A stretch of 64,000 nt of DNA from Cotesia glomerata (GCF_020080835.1 NC_058160.1:4529515-4593514); one strand, 5' to 3'; shown: positions 13,923-26,644, counted from the first letter of the stretch. Notes: a model not told the origin generated them from the sequence alone. Made by a program: numbers and translations.

Positions 13923-15105
13923 CACGGAGAAAAAAATTTTGCTATAGGAACTCTATAGTAGTTAGTTAGTTGTAAAAAGTTCCAGTAGGTTAACGTATTC
14001 TTATGGTAACAATACCGTTTGGCTCCTGCAACTCTACATCGTTGAGCTCTGAGAGCTAAACGTTATTTACCTCTCACAACTCTACAGAATCGTTCTGAGA
14101 CTATAACAAATTTTTGGCAGTCTGCTTAATAATTTTTTTCTGCCCTCCTGCCGGAAAGTGGCAACTTTCTGGCCGCTGCGCTAAACAAAGTTGCCACATT
14201 CCGGCTACGTCGAGCAGAAAAATAGTATACACACCTTGACCAGTAAAAAGTAAAGCCTCAGATCACATGTTTGTCAACCTCAGCTTCGCCTCGGCCAACA
14301 ATTACATGTGATCTGAGACTTTTCTTATTTTACTGGCCTAGGTATGTAATATACTATTTTACGATTTAGCATTGATAATTTAATAAATAAATGCGACAGA
14401 ACGAATTTATATTGCCAACAATAATTGTATATGACAAATAAGAATAGTATTATAATAGAAATAAAATAATAATAGAACTTATACTACAAATAAAAATTAT
14501 TTGTAAAATAAAAATATGGTCGTCACAAAATTATCTTATTTTCTTAATTATATCAATAAATATTGGACATAAAATCACTACCGTATATGCACAAGAAAAG
14601 ATAAATAAACGAAAACAAATTTTATTTTGTGTTAAATTGGGTCTTTTTAATGTATTCCGATAACTTATTACTTATCACAATATATTCAACTAATAAATTA
14701 AATTAACAGTCACTGCAAATGAACCTTGAAAACCATAAATACAAAACTGTTCTAACGAAATTCAATTTGAAAAAAAAAAAAACCTATTTCCTTAAATAAA
14801 TAAACTGGAAACTTAATTGTCCTCATATATTTTTACTAATATGGATGAGTAACAAAATAATTCTGTTTGTCATTTTAGAAGGTTATGAAATATGTCAGCG
14901 CACTCCACTACTGCGCAACGTAGAGCGCTCCCAACTATACCGTTGGTCTCTAAGAACTATCCCGTTGAGCTCTGAGAGCTCAACAACGTTGAGTTATCAG
15001 AACTAAATAACATTATGTTACTGTAACTCTACAACGAATAGTAAACTGTGTATAGTTGTGGTAACTCTACAGTTAGGTTACCAGAACGAAATTTTTTTTT
15101 CCGTG
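13923..15105. mobile_element. TIR element CACGGAGAAAAAA, TA target duplication
   Basis: The ends are CACGGAGAAAAAAATTTTGC and its inverted counterpart ending TTTTTTTTTCCGTG. TA flanks both ends, and the intact Helitron copies show the unoccupied sequence TTTTAGTATATGATATGG. Internal motifs include GTTGAGCTCTGAGAGCT and a long A+T-rich middle. A second copy in the opposite orientation lies at 51281-52236. A hairpin cassette has inserted at about 14140-14357. Without it the element is about 965 bp. The TA duplication suggests Tc1/mariner-type mobilisation, but no transposase remains. Confidence 0.9.
14140..14357 (+). mobile_element. Hairpin cassette (i), insertion proven by empty site
   Basis: Hairpin 1 is 14150-14205 (stem GCCGGAAAGTGGCAACTTT with its imperfect complement, loop with GCTGCGCTAAAC). 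An A-run follows, then ATAGTATAC at 14222. Hairpin 2 has arms GCCTCAGATCACATGT and ACATGTGATCTGAG (14256-14319) around a CTCAGCTTCGCCTCGG loop, and the cassette ends GTAATATACTAT at 14357. The other copy of the host element lacks this segment: its complement at about 52022-52050 reads TAATAA, eight T, ACGATTT, so the cassette entered a T-run. About 218 bp, with no ORF. Family unknown to me. Confidence 0.9.
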
Positions 15106-15428
15106 TATGATATGGTGGTGATTACTTATCCGGAACCTATATTTTTTTGACTTAGAAATAATGAATTTTTATTGTAACTAAATTCATTCTATTCGATTGT
15201 CATTTGTTTAAAATAAATTTTTTAATTCTATTGGTTATATTTATATACTAGGTAGATTTTTTCACTTATGAGACCGGCAATTTCTTTAACTGAAACTTTC
15301 AATGGTCATTACAAATTTTTTTTTTTTTTTCATATCAATTATTATTCATTTTTGTAAGAAAGACACGGGAATATTATAATGATTGCACATTGAAAGTTAC
15401 AATGAATATTAGCTAGAATAATTACATG

Positions 15429-16565
15429 CACGGAGAAAAAAGTATTGCTATTGTAGCGATCCAGTGGATCGTGAACGTAGTATTGTGATTAGCTCAAAAC
15501 AGTATTGTCATTTTCACAATATTACAACCTGATATACTCAATACTTCGGATTCTTATATTCACTTTCCGTGGTATGTGAATATGTCAAAACGTATTGTGA
15601 TCATTAAGAAACGTTTCCTTACTACGGCGAAACGGATCGTGATTATCACGATCCACGACGCCTTCAGCACCACCACGCATAACCAAGTCTGAAACTCACG
15701 AGTGGATTTGTTTACAATTTTGGTGATGAAATAGTCATAATTACATAAATTAGTGAATTAATAATAATAGCGATATAGATGATTGGGTTGTTGATAAATT
15801 ACTCTAGTGAAATCTTGAAAAACTTGTGTCGATTTTTGAAGGCTAGTAAAGAAATAAATCTTCCTATGTTAACTATGTTAATGCTGTATCCGTGGTTATT
15901 GTATATAATTCTACTGCGTTGATAAGGAAAAATAATGTACATTATATATTGTATTAAATAAATAAAATTTTTATTTTCATAAAAGTCTTTTTTAGCATAA
16001 ATGATTTTATCCCATACTGTTTTATACAAAAATATGTTATTGTATGAAATATATACAGTAATAAAGGAGTAAAAATTCCATTAAAAAATTTTTTTCTTAT
16101 GATAAAAATATTTGCCTCTTTTAAATGAATACTTCGATAATACAAACTTCTAGACTAATAATAATAATATTTGTAAAAATAAAAAAAAAGTCATATGAGA
16201 TAAATTCCAACAGTACTGCTGTAAGTCATTATTTAAACATTTTTAAACCTAACCCAATTTTTGACTGTCATAATCTACACAAAAATTTTTAACTAATCAA
16301 GCTACAAAAGGAATTTGTATTCATGTTAATAACAATAATATACCAAAAAAATAATAATCTGCAATAAAATATAATTAATATTTAATTCAAGACAACTAAT
16401 CATCTATAAGCCATAGCAATATAGACACTCGATATCCGAATCCATGTGGATCGTGATAATCATGATCCACTAGATTGGGCATATACGCATCTAAAGTATA
16501 GTGATGCGGAGATCGTGATCATCACTATACTGTATCGTGGTAATAGCAATACTTTTTTCTCCGTG
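15429..16565. mobile_element. TIR element CACGGAGAAAAAAGTATTGC
   Basis: The perfect-looking inverted ends are CACGGAGAAAAAAGTATTGC and GCAATACTTTTTTCTCCGTG. The flanking 2-bp repeat is TG (ACATG|element|TGGATAAA), and intact Helitron copies read ACATGGATAAA, confirming the boundaries. Short palindromes such as GTGATTATCACGATCCAC lie near both ends. The interior is A+T-rich with no transposase. It shares the terminal CACGGAGAAAAAA with the element at 13923 but the interior differs. Confidence 0.9.
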
Positions 16566-17028
16566 TGGATAAACGGTGCATGCCAATTCGATAGAATTGG
16601 GAATCTGTGCAAGTCAAAACAATACTCTAATTAAATTTAAATTCTAGATCTAAAAATGCAATTCTATAAAGCACCCAGCGGAGCGGACGAGTAACAGCTA
16701 GTATAACATAAAATGTTTGCATATGACATATATAATCATATATGACTCATATATAACTTCATATACCTTGAATATGTTTACGTATGACTTATATACTCAC
16801 CTATGGTTACATGTGGCTTATATATGGTCACATGTGTTTATATTTAACTCAAATGATCACATATACATTATGTAAAGTCACATACGTCTCATACATGGTC
16901 ACATGACTCATATATAGGGATATATGATCATGTATGCACATGTATGATTATATTTAACCAAATACGGTTGAATCATGTAGGATTGGATCGATTACCATAT
17001 AAATCGAATATGAACTCTTTTTTCCGGG

Positions 17029-18537
17029 ACTTAACAACAATATTTCTTCCTTAGTATCATAAAAGATTACAGATTTTGATGTAAATAAAAAGTGTGAGAA
17101 TAATAGTAATCTATAACTTGTAGGATAAGAGTGTTGTTCTATGGTAACTGCTGTTTTATATTTTTAGAATGATTTGTAAAAGTGAAATCCGGGTTGTCAG
17201 TTATGTAATGGTATGATTCTAGATAATTCAATCTAAGAATAATATAAAAAATTATTTATCGGTCGTCCAGTTGATTGTTGCGAGTAGTCGGTGTCAAAAA
17301 AATCAAGATCAAATAAATTCATTTACAACCGCAGTAACTATAAACTTTATTAATCAACACTTTTTATTAGTCTGTGAAAAGCATAAACTTTGGGGAGTAT
17401 AAAAAAATAAATTAAAACTAAAACACTTGAGTCCTCTAACGGAGCACAATTGCACCAGTACAATCACAAGTTACCTAGTACTGGTAAAAGAACGAATGAG
17501 TAAATCCTAAAGGAAAGATGACCACAGTTAAATTTTTTGTGACAAAAGTGAATACGCGGTTGTAGTGAATCGTAAAATGAATTTAACATCGGAGAATTTA
17601 TGAGGTCAGCTGCACTATCTGTTGTTTGAGTGCTTACGATCATCCCCTTCTATTACTTCAATCCCTTGGCTTTCAAAAGTATCTCGGTGTATATTGTCGA
17701 AAAAGCTGACGCGGATCAATCAAAGACACCACTGCCGCTTCCTCCTTCTCGCCACTAAAATAACAGAAAGAACAAAAGATTCTAACACTGGAAAGCTATT
17801 ATTGTTTCTGTTAGTTTAGATTTTTTTTTTCTAAATCTTCGCATACTTTACTTGTGTTCGATAGATTTAATTTTAAATATCTAGAAAGAAAAAAAAATTA
17901 ATAAGTATTCAAATTTTTAGAACTTTCTTTTTTTTATGTTATTTCATCGAGAGTTTAGTCGTAAATAAAAATAGCATAAAGATATCAAGGTTTTATTGGT
18001 GCGTGAGGTAGGAGATATAAATTTATTCGCCAGTATAAAGATATTTCTATTTTATATAAATATATAAGTTATAAGCTATAATATTATGAAATGAAAAAAA
18101 GAAACAGAGTCAGAAGGTCAAGGGGACAAATTAAAGCCATCAAGATTACAGTGAAGAGAACGCGGCAACACGAGACACACCCAACCCTCAACTCTTAAAC
18201 TTACTTCTGACTCCTTGACTCAAAATACTTTTCTCATACCACAAACTAAACTATATAATACAAGATCATGAAACTTTTATGCGCAAGCGCTTATTTACTT
18301 ACAATGAAAAACGAAACCAATAAATTCCGTAAAATTGATGAGTTTTACGATGAAAAAAGCACTGAAAATATTTTAATAGTTAAAAAAATTAATAAATTAC
18401 CTACAAAAAAAATTTTCTGATATAGTCATTCATGGAAATTTTATGTATGGCCACGTACATGATTGTATATGAAGGTAGAAATTTAATTTATTTTAATATT
18501 TCAAATTTTTTTTCCTGAAAATGTCAATTATTCTGTA
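17029..18537. other. No gene seen
   Basis: A+T-rich sequence without recognised repeat ends. The 65-codon frame at 17622-17819 is somewhat less A+T-rich but has no similarity that I recognise and no convincing splice context. Confidence 0.5.
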
Positions 18538-19107
18538 CTAGCTGTTACTCGCCCGCTCCGCTGGGCGCTTTATAGAATCGCATTATTAGATCTAGACTTG
18601 AAATTTAATTAGAGTATTATTTTGACTTGATGCACAGATTCCCAATTCTATCGAATTGGCATGCACCTTTTATTCATGTAATTATTCTAGCTAATATTCA
18701 TTGCAACTTTCAATGTGCAATCATTATAACATTCCCGCGTCTTTCTTACAAAAATAAATAATAATTGATATGAAAAAAAAAATTTGTAATGAGCATTAAA
18801 AGTTTCAGTTAAAGAAATTGCAGGTCTCATAAGTGAAGAAATCTGCCTAGTATATAAACATAACCAATAGAATTAAAAAATTTATTTTAAACAAATGACA
18901 ATCGAATAGAATAAATTTAGTTACAATAAAAATTCATTATTTCTAAGCCAAAAAAATATAGGTTCCGGATAAGTAATCACCACCATATCATATACTAAAA
19001 CCTTCTCCGAAATACGCTGCATCTTATGGTATAAGTATTATTCTGATCGGTTCAATAGTTTTCGCTATACCGGACAAAAAAATCGGCTCTCCATTTATTA
19101 GTATAGA
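18538..19107 (-). mobile_element. Non-autonomous Helitron, copy B (undisturbed, 570 bp)
   Basis: Read on the minus strand it begins TCTATACTAATAAATGGAG at 19107 and ends with the GCGCCCAGCGGAGCGGGCG hairpin and GTAACAGCTAG at 18538. It is flanked by A and T. This is the reference length for the family in this window. There is no coding frame. Confidence 0.95.
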
Positions 19108-20732
19108 TTAAACAAAAATTGGCTTAGAGATTGATTAATCTAACACTAATGTGAGATAAACTTTATAGAAAAATAATTTTTATTTTAAAACTTAATATCT
19201 CAATCTCAACTCCCTGGTATGGAGACAATTTAGCAACCATGCGCCATCTGTTGAAAATTTTAAACACTACCCCTGGTTGAAAAACTATACATCGACATAT
19301 ATGACTTTAATGGGCGTGAAATTGATATATTGAGTCAGATCAGGATATGTCAAACCATACATGGGCACTAAACTGCGTCAGAATAAAAAAATTTTTTTTT
19401 TTGAGTAAATACATCTAAAAAGTTTTTTTGTTAGACCAAAAAAAACCTCCTAATAGATGAGCTTGATATCTTGAAAATTGAGATGGCGCATGGGGGTCCC
19501 CTTTCCCATTTAAAATACATCGAAAAAAAACTTTTTTCTGTATTTTCATTGTAAATCGTCAAAAAATTTTTTTTTTCAAATTTCCCTTTTTGTTATCTTG
19601 TCGGAAATTAAATTCTCTACAAAAAAAGGTCTCTTTCATTTTTTCGCTAAAATGCATAGGAAAAAAGTTACAGGGCTTAAAAAAACGAAAATTATAAAAA
19701 GTTAAAAATAACTTTTTTTTTTTTGTTTTTCAACAACAAATTATTTTATTTCGTAAAATTCTTTACTTAATTCATCTATATTCAGTCTGTCAATTATATC
19801 TAAATTTGATCTATATATAGAATAAAAAAAATATATTTATTTATATTATATTTTTATATTATACATGGGGCATTTCATGCCAAATCGACCACTTTTGAAC
19901 CCGACCCTTTTCGATTTTTCTGAAATTTTGGTATCTTTCTCTACTCTATCGAAAACAATAGAATTTTTTCAAATTTTTTTAACCAAGCAAAAAAAAAACC
20001 CCCCCCCCCCCCCGTGCGCCAGCACAATTTTCACCACGCGACCGACTTAGTTCGGAAAAGACACGCTACTTACGAAGGGTTAAGCTTGCTTTTTTATTAT
20101 GTTCTATTCCGTGTTGACAGTAAGTATATATCAGTATGTAGGTAAGTAATATCTCGGTGGGATGGATTTAATTCCGTGGAAACTACGACAATTAATTGCA
20201 CCAGGATTTACAGAAAATCAAATTACATGAGTGAGAAAAAAAAATTTAGTGTAACTGTGTACATAGGCGGGTTCGAATTGAACGAAACCGTAAAGTTAAT
20301 TAAAATTTTCGAACTCGATAAAATGGGAATTTGGAGGGTGAAAAATTCTTCGAGGGTAAATAGAGATAATTGAAATTTCGACGGATTCTTCTGTACTGCT
20401 AGTGTATTTGTGTTTGAATTTAAATACTGAAATTACTTCCCAGGAATTCATTTTTTATCATCGGTCTTGGTAATAGCTAAAATAATTTATCGAAGGCGAT
20501 TGGAATGATTGAATTATTATGGCTACATGTGTCATATTTGACCGAATGTTATGTTTTCAGAACTGGAGATAGAGATGGAGAGAATTTTCGTTCTGTCAGA
20601 TATAATGGATAGGAAGGAATAAATGAATATTGTCATCGATAACGAATTGGGGTTTTGAGCAATGGGGTAGATAAGAGAAAATCAGATTGGAAGGATGAAC
20701 AAACTTTTTTTGGGTCAATTTTTTTTATTTTT
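19108..20732. other. No gene seen; transposon-like non-coding sequence
   Basis: The segments about 19200-19520 and 19862-20050 (GGGGCATTTCATGCCAAATC, with 15 consecutive C at 19999-20013) resemble non-coding parts of DNA transposons in composition. No second copy or inverted end is visible in this window. The short frames at 19865 and 20176 are not convincing genes. Confidence 0.45.
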
Positions 20733-20864
20733 AACTTCCCGCTAAGAAAATCGGGAAGTTATTGTTTTCATCCCGTTTTACGAAAATCGAGTTTTCATTG
20801 AATCTCGACGTTTCGAGGTTCTAGGAAGCTTCCCTGACTATTCCCGCGATGGTGTCTGTATGTA

Positions 20865-20901
<37 letters not shown>

Positions 20902-21606
20902 ATGTATGTAAACCTCTCATAATTTTTGAACGGCTTGACCGATTTGATCGCGGTTAGTGCCATTCAAAAGGGCTTGACCAAACTTAGATTTTGAAAACTA
21001 TTTGGACCGAATCAGATCAATAGATTTTGAGAAATCTTAAAAATCTGAAAAGAAAATTTAGTACGATTCAGACCGGTAGATTTTGAGAAATCGCAAAAAA
21101 ACTACAAAAAAAAATTTTTTCAAGAGTGGTTTTTATGGAATAACTTTTAAACGGCTTTACCAATCGATTCCAAAAACTAATCAGCTCTTAACATCAAAAA
21201 ACCACGTCGATCGCCACCAGTCCGGTCAAAATCGGTTGATTCGTTCGTGAGTTATCGTTGACGAAAGAAAACCGAAAAAAGTGTTTTTTCTGAATTACTC
21301 CGAAATTTTTCGCTCTATCAATTTAAACTTACAGATTCTATATGAAACTTAAAAAACTGCGTCGAACGCCACCAACCACGTGAAAATCGGTTCATTCATT
21401 CGAAAGTTATTGTGATTTGAAAATTAAAAAATAGTGTTTTATCAAATTTCTATCAAACTTTTGAGCTCAAAGAGCTCAAAATAATACACAAATTGTATTT
21501 ATAAGCTCGAAGAGCTCAAAAACGTCATAAGTGCAATTTGAAGCGTTTAGGTATAGAATTGGCGGGAAGTTGCAGGAATGGCCTTCAGGGTCAACCGTTT
21601 TCCTAA
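20733..21606 (-). mobile_element. Microsatellite-bearing inverted-repeat element, copy 2
   Basis: Reverse-oriented relative to the copy at 1971. It begins AACTTCCCGCTAAG at 20733 and ends past the GCGGGAAGTTGCAGG block (21562) with GGTCAACCGTTTTCCTAA. The GAGCTC palindromes and the CGATCGCCACCAGTCCGGTC block match copy 1. Its internal dinucleotide tract is a short (GT)n at about 20870-20900, far shorter than in the other copies. Confidence 0.88.
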
Positions 21607-22370
21607 TTTTTTTTGTCGGTATTAGAGATGATATTCAATAACAAATTATGTAATTTCTGTTCGTTTTCATCGTTTACAATTTTGATGAGTTACATCTAGA
21701 AAATTGTTGAGATTTTTAGCGGAAAAAAATTTATGAATAGAAAAGTTTTGACAATTAAAACATTTACGTTTTATAACGTTTATTAAAAGAATAGAAATTT
21801 TATTTTTATTGTTTTCTTGTAAGAGATTTTCTAGCAATTCAATTACTCATCTACAGATGAAAGAATTTTTGTTCTAGTTTCAAAAACTTTTTGGAGATCT
21901 ATTTAGTAAAAAAAAATATTTCATATGAATTTAGAAATTTAATTTATTTTATAATATGTTAAGTAAAGTGGCTGGAGATCATCTAGTTAATTATAAGTTG
22001 TAATTAAATAATAAATTTATGAAGGGGGATAGCCACTGTAAAATTAAAAAAAAAAAAATGTTTTTTTTATTAAATCAAAGTTTATACATTCAAAAATATG
22101 CATCTAGAGTTTTATATAAAAATTCCGAATATTTTTCGAGTTATAGTCATTTTTGTAACAGCGTGTCAAATAACCATTGCACGCGCGGCTCTTCGACGAA
22201 AACGCGTTTTTCTCGAAACTACTTTTTTTGAACTGGTAGGAACTGTAATTTACATAAATATTCCCGTATTCGTCTATTCAGTAGCTATCGTTGCACGTAG
22301 GGGATTTTGAAAATTTTAATTTTTAAGATTTTTTAGGGCTGTTTGAATCCAAAAAAATAAGAAAAAAAAA

Positions 22371-22934
22371 CTAGGATGACGGTTGACCCTAAAGGCCATC
22401 CCTGCAACTTCCCGTTCATTTTGTACTTAAGCGCTCAAAATTACACAATACGTTTCTGAGCTCTTCGAGCTCAAAAATATGATTTTTGTGTCATTTTGAG
22501 CTCTTCGAACTCAAAACTCTAATAGTAATTTAATAAAACGCAATTTGTTGAATTTTCAAACGGCAATAACTTTTGAATGAATGAAACGATTTCGAAGTAA
22601 TTCCGAAAAAACACTTTTTTCGGTTTTCTTTCGACAACGATAACTTACGAACGAATCAACCGATTTTGACCAGGCTTGCAGTGATCTACGTGGTTTTTTG
22701 ATCTTAAGAGCTGATTAGATTTTGAAATTGATCGGTAAAGCCATTTAAAAATAATTCCAAAAAAACCACATTTCAAAATTTTTTTTTTTGTTTTTTTGAG
22801 ATTTCTCAAAATTTACTGCGTAGAATCGGTCCAAATGGTATTAAAAATCTAATTTTGGTCAAGACCTTTCGAATGGAACCAACCGCGATGAAATCGGTCA
22901 AGTCGTTCAAAAGTTATGAGAGGTTTACATACGG

Positions 22935-23005
<71 letters not shown>

Positions 23006-23152
23006 AATACGGACATCACCGCGGAAACATTCGGGGAGTCTTCCTAGGACCTCAAAACGTCAACATCCGTTGAAAAATCGATTTTCGAAAAACGGGGTAA
23101 AACCAATAACTTCCCGATTTTTGAAAATTTTCAATTTTCTTAGCGGAAAGTT
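22371..23152 (+). mobile_element. Microsatellite-bearing inverted-repeat element, copy 3
   Basis: Same landmarks as copy 1: GGTTGACCCTAAAGGCCATC, CTTCCCG, GAGCTCTTCGAGCTC, CGAACGAATCAACCG, a (CA)n tract, and a final TTAGCGGAAAGTT. It lacks about 60 bp present in copy 1 before the CGGTTTTCTTTCG block. Nested in the AAGGGGGATAG element. Confidence 0.88.
22936..23003 (+). repeat. (CA)34 microsatellite inside the element
   Basis: An uninterrupted CA run of about 68 bp at the family's conserved internal position. Confidence 0.97.
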
Positions 23153-23508
23153 AAAAAAGAAAAAATTTTTAATATGTCGCCATTTTTTTTAAATTCAAAT
23201 TTTCAAAATCCCCTACGTGCAACGATAACCACATGCATGCACATTACAACGCTGTTTCGTTATTTTGTTTTAGATAATCCGTTTTTGAGTTAGAGATCGC
23301 ACCGTGGGGGGGGGGGGGGGATTTTTTTGGTCCTCCACAAAAATCCTAATAACTTTGTAACAAAATGATATTTTTTAATAAAAATTTAGGGGAATAATCT
23401 TTAATGTATACTTTATAAAATAAAAAAAACCCGATCCCCAAATTCCTTTATTATCCCGGTCAAAAAAATTCACCTATTTTTTTGAACCTCACAGTGGCTA
23501 TCCCCCTT

Positions 23509-25550
23509 AAAGAAAAAAAATGACGTTATGGATGGATTTTTTTTTCAAATTATCGTGTTTCCGGAGTTTCACAATCTAATTGACAGTAATGATTTTATTT
23601 TCCAGTTCTATTACATCAAATTAAATTTGAAAACTACAAATTTTGGCTCTACTAAATTATTTGTATAATGATATGCAAATTTTTGTAGTTTCGTGAACTA
23701 ATAAAAGTATAACAATAAAAATAGTTATAAAGAAAAAACGAAAGCAATTTTATGATATAGAAGGACTCGCTAATGTTTCAAATAATTTGGACAGTTTTTA
23801 TAATTCTTTATACATTCTTATACCTCGATTTTTTTAAGATTAATTTTTCAATTGGTTTAGAAATGAAATTTTTTGTTTTTAAAAAAAAGTCATGATTTAT
23901 TTGTCATGAGGTCTCAAAACTTTAATAATTTCAAATTTCTCCTTGTTAGTCTGACAGATTTTCAACTTGTAATAACAATATGTCGGTGCATAGAGTAAAA
24001 ACCGAAAAAAATTTTCGTATAAATTACTCGAACTATTTCTCCGCCATTCAGGAACCGCTGTTACTATTTTTTTCTTTCCGTACAGTTTCAATCGGCGAGT
24101 AGATTTATTGGAAGAATCTCCATGCTAAACTGAATTTAAACTTTTTTATGACTAATATAAATTTTATTCAATTACAATAATTTTGGCGATAAAATTTCTA
24201 GTTTTAGTTTTTTTTACAACGAATTGCTAAACTAAATACTTCCATGGAAGCTTCCAAAGTGATTTCTAAAGTATGTATGAAATAAAGTTTTGCATACTCG
24301 GAATTTTTAATTAGCTTCATCGGAAATTATTCTACGAAATTATGACCGAAGTAATATACTTAATGGTAGCTTTTATTTTATTCCATTTTAATATAGTGGC
24401 GTCTCGGTATAATGAAGTCGGAAATGAAAGTAGCTTATAAATTACTTTGTTTTATTTTCTGTCTAAAAGTTTTTAATTTGTCAATGGTTTTTATAAAACC
24501 TTGACGTTTATCAACTTAACTATATTTTTCACAAAACTTCTATAACTTTTTGAGCCAAGTCATCTTTTTATCAGCCAGTGGATTATTTCACTCCAAGTTT
24601 TGTTCTTTATGAAGAACTATGATTCAAGTTTTTATTTATTTTTTTTTTTTTTCAACTGGTAATGCATTAAAAGATTGTGCAATACGATAAAACAATCAAT
24701 ATCAAATATTTCTTTTCTTCCATAATTAATTAGATAAAAAAGTTTTCTTCTATAATTGATAAATTATGAAAGAAGTAAAATTAAAACTTTTCTCCTTCGT
24801 TCAATTTGTTCCTTCAAATTATACGAAAATTCAACAAGATTATAATTTTTTATAAAATTTAATCTAAAAAGCTATGATTTAAAATAATAAAGAAAAATTT
24901 TTCATTCATAATTGTTGTTGTACAAGTAATAAAAATAAATTATAAAAAATTCATCATGATTAATTGATAATTTTGTTTGTAAATTTTTTGACATCAATTA
25001 AGAATGATGTATGAACAAAAAAAAATCTTCATTTGGTGAGTAAAAATTCTAGTTACTGTAAAATTGCGGAAAGACAACTACCATTAAATACATTGAAAAT
25101 GAGAGAGATAAGCATAAAGCGAATTTAAAAACGAACATTTTAGTATAATTCAACAAACCATTAAAAAAGTTTACATTCAATCTGCATATTAACTTGGTAA
25201 GTAAAATGTGAACTACTTTTGGAGAGAAATATTCTGATCATAATTTATTTTAATAATAATATTAAAAAACCTCGATGATTATAAAAGCAATCAACAGTAA
25301 GCTTCTTTTTCGAACGCTGATGTAAAACTACTTGATTGAAGAGAAAAATGTTATTTGATCCCATTTTAATAGTAAACCCATTTTATAGTTACTTGGAATG
25401 ATTTTGACTGAAATTTATTAACTATTATAATTACAGGTGACGATATTTACCATCACGATAATAATAGTTACAATTTCGTGTATTTAAAAACTTTAATTCT
25501 ATTTTCAATTATTTTTATTTTTTTCTTCTTTAACTTATTCATCCACAGAT
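23509..25550. other. No gene seen
   Basis: Very A+T-rich, with long T- and A-runs, and no recognised repeat copy. The 64-codon minus-strand frame at 23897-24091 has no recognisable domain. Confidence 0.5.
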
Positions 25551-26525
25551 TCGGTAGAATCTGGTGCCAAGTTCCGTTCAAATCCGTTGTAAACAGAGCG
25601 CCAGACTACCGACTATGTTTACTGTAAGCAGAACGGTATTTTGAGGTTGCAAAATTTTATTTAATTCTACGGTACTTCTTGTTCCTAAATTTTATATTAT
25701 AACAGTAATTCATGCTTTATTTTACTGATATTAATTAATTATATTCAATTATAATAATTAGTCTACTTGAAATTATTAAATTTTATCAGCACAAACTATA
25801 GCAAGCTCAAAAATTTCGATCCTGACTTTTTTTCTATGTAAAAAGTGACATGCCACAGACTAAATATTTCGAGAATGCATGGTAATCTTCCAATAGATAG
25901 GAAACTACAGTTAAAAAAATAAATTTCACAGCTTGCATCTACACCTGCAATTATTTTTACATAAACTGTAGCTTCAAGGGGATAGTTTGTTATAAAAAAT
26001 GCAGCCAACGCGAGATTTAAGTTGGTACCAATTGTAAATTTTTATTATAATTACAAAAAATACTAAAATCCGAACAAAAACAGTTTCACTGTAAAAAAAA
26101 TCGCGCCAAGTCCACGTTCATAAAACTATTAAGAAAAAAAAATTTCTTATTTCTTTACAAAAAGATATAAAATAAAAAAATTTAAAAATCCAAGTAACCG
26201 ATATGATTGTATTTGATTTTCGGAAATTAAAAAAAATTTTATTGTAAATTTAAAAATTAAAAAAAAATTTTGGAACGTACTTGGTGTGCGTCATTGTGTA
26301 TTTCAATTTTTTAAAAGTCCTAGTAAATAGATTTTACGAATTTCATTAAAAGTAAAATATTTTGCAACCACGCACACTAAATACGTTCCAAAATTTTTTT
26401 TGTTTTTTTTAATTTTTTTATTTTATATCTTTTTGTAAAGAAATAAGAAATTTTTTTTTCTCAATAGTCTTATGAACGTGGACTTGGCGCGATTTTTTTT
26501 ACAGTGAAACTGTTTTTGTTCGGAT
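25551..26525 (-). mobile_element. Foldback element with tail, copy 2
   Basis: An inverted copy of the element at 8203-9270. It starts ATCCACAGATTCGGTAG at 25551, carries the GCGCCAGACTACC tail and the TTGGTACCAATTG block, and ends with the palindrome arms containing CGCGCCAAGTCCACGTTCAT (26102 and, inverted, 26470) and GTTCGGAT at 26525. Part of the loop-proximal right arm is deleted relative to copy 1. Confidence 0.88.
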
Positions 26526-26644
26526 TAAACCTCTTTTATGATTTGTTTATTTAATAGGTAATTTTAAAGACTGAAATTGATAATTTATGAAGGTTGCATT
26601 TGTGAATAATGATTCAATCAAAATAAAATTTCTATAATAACTCG

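Larger units (their letters stand above)
13802..16701 (+). mobile_element. Non-autonomous Helitron, copy A (with two nested insertions)
   Basis: The 5' end is TCTATACTAATAAATGGAG. The 3' end is a G+C-rich hairpin (GCACCCAGCGGAGCGGACG) followed by GTAACAGCTAG. It sits between A (13801) and T (16702) without a target duplication. 5'-TC, 3' hairpin plus CTAG and A/T insertion are the diagnostic Helitron features. Removing the two nested elements (13923-15105 and 15429-16565, with their duplications) leaves about 576 bp, matching the undisturbed copy at 18538-19107. No Rep/helicase frame, so it would have moved in trans. Confidence 0.95.
13605..17028. mobile_element. Outer MITE-like element rich in CATATG words, split by a Helitron
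   Basis: The left end (CTCGGTAAAAAATGTCCATATTTGAT) and the right end (reverse complement CCCGGAAAAAAGAGTTCATATTCGAT) are an imperfect inverted pair. Both flanks of the inserted Helitron consist of degenerate arrays of words such as CATATATGA, ATCACATATG and GGTCACATATG (13620-13800 and 16702-16985), showing that they were once contiguous. Without the Helitron the element is about 524 bp. No coding capacity. Exact termini are uncertain by a few bases. Confidence 0.65.
22022..23508. mobile_element. TIR element AAGGGGGATAGCCACTGT, hosting the (CA)n element
   Basis: 18-bp perfect terminal inverted repeats: AAGGGGGATAGCCACTGT at 22022-22039 and its complement at 23491-23508. A second, internal inverted pair (TTGCACGTAGGGGATTTTGA at about 22290-22309 and its complement at about 23202-23221) immediately flanks the nested microsatellite-bearing element. 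A run of 15 G lies at 23306-23320. Without the nested element it is about 700 bp. The two overlapping 70-codon frames at 22019-22310 are not recognisable. A target duplication is not clear. Confidence 0.85.

Noticed and set aside
13620..16985. Satellite DNA array of CATATG words
   Set aside because: No regular period. The two halves are the interior of one inverted-ended element split by the Helitron.
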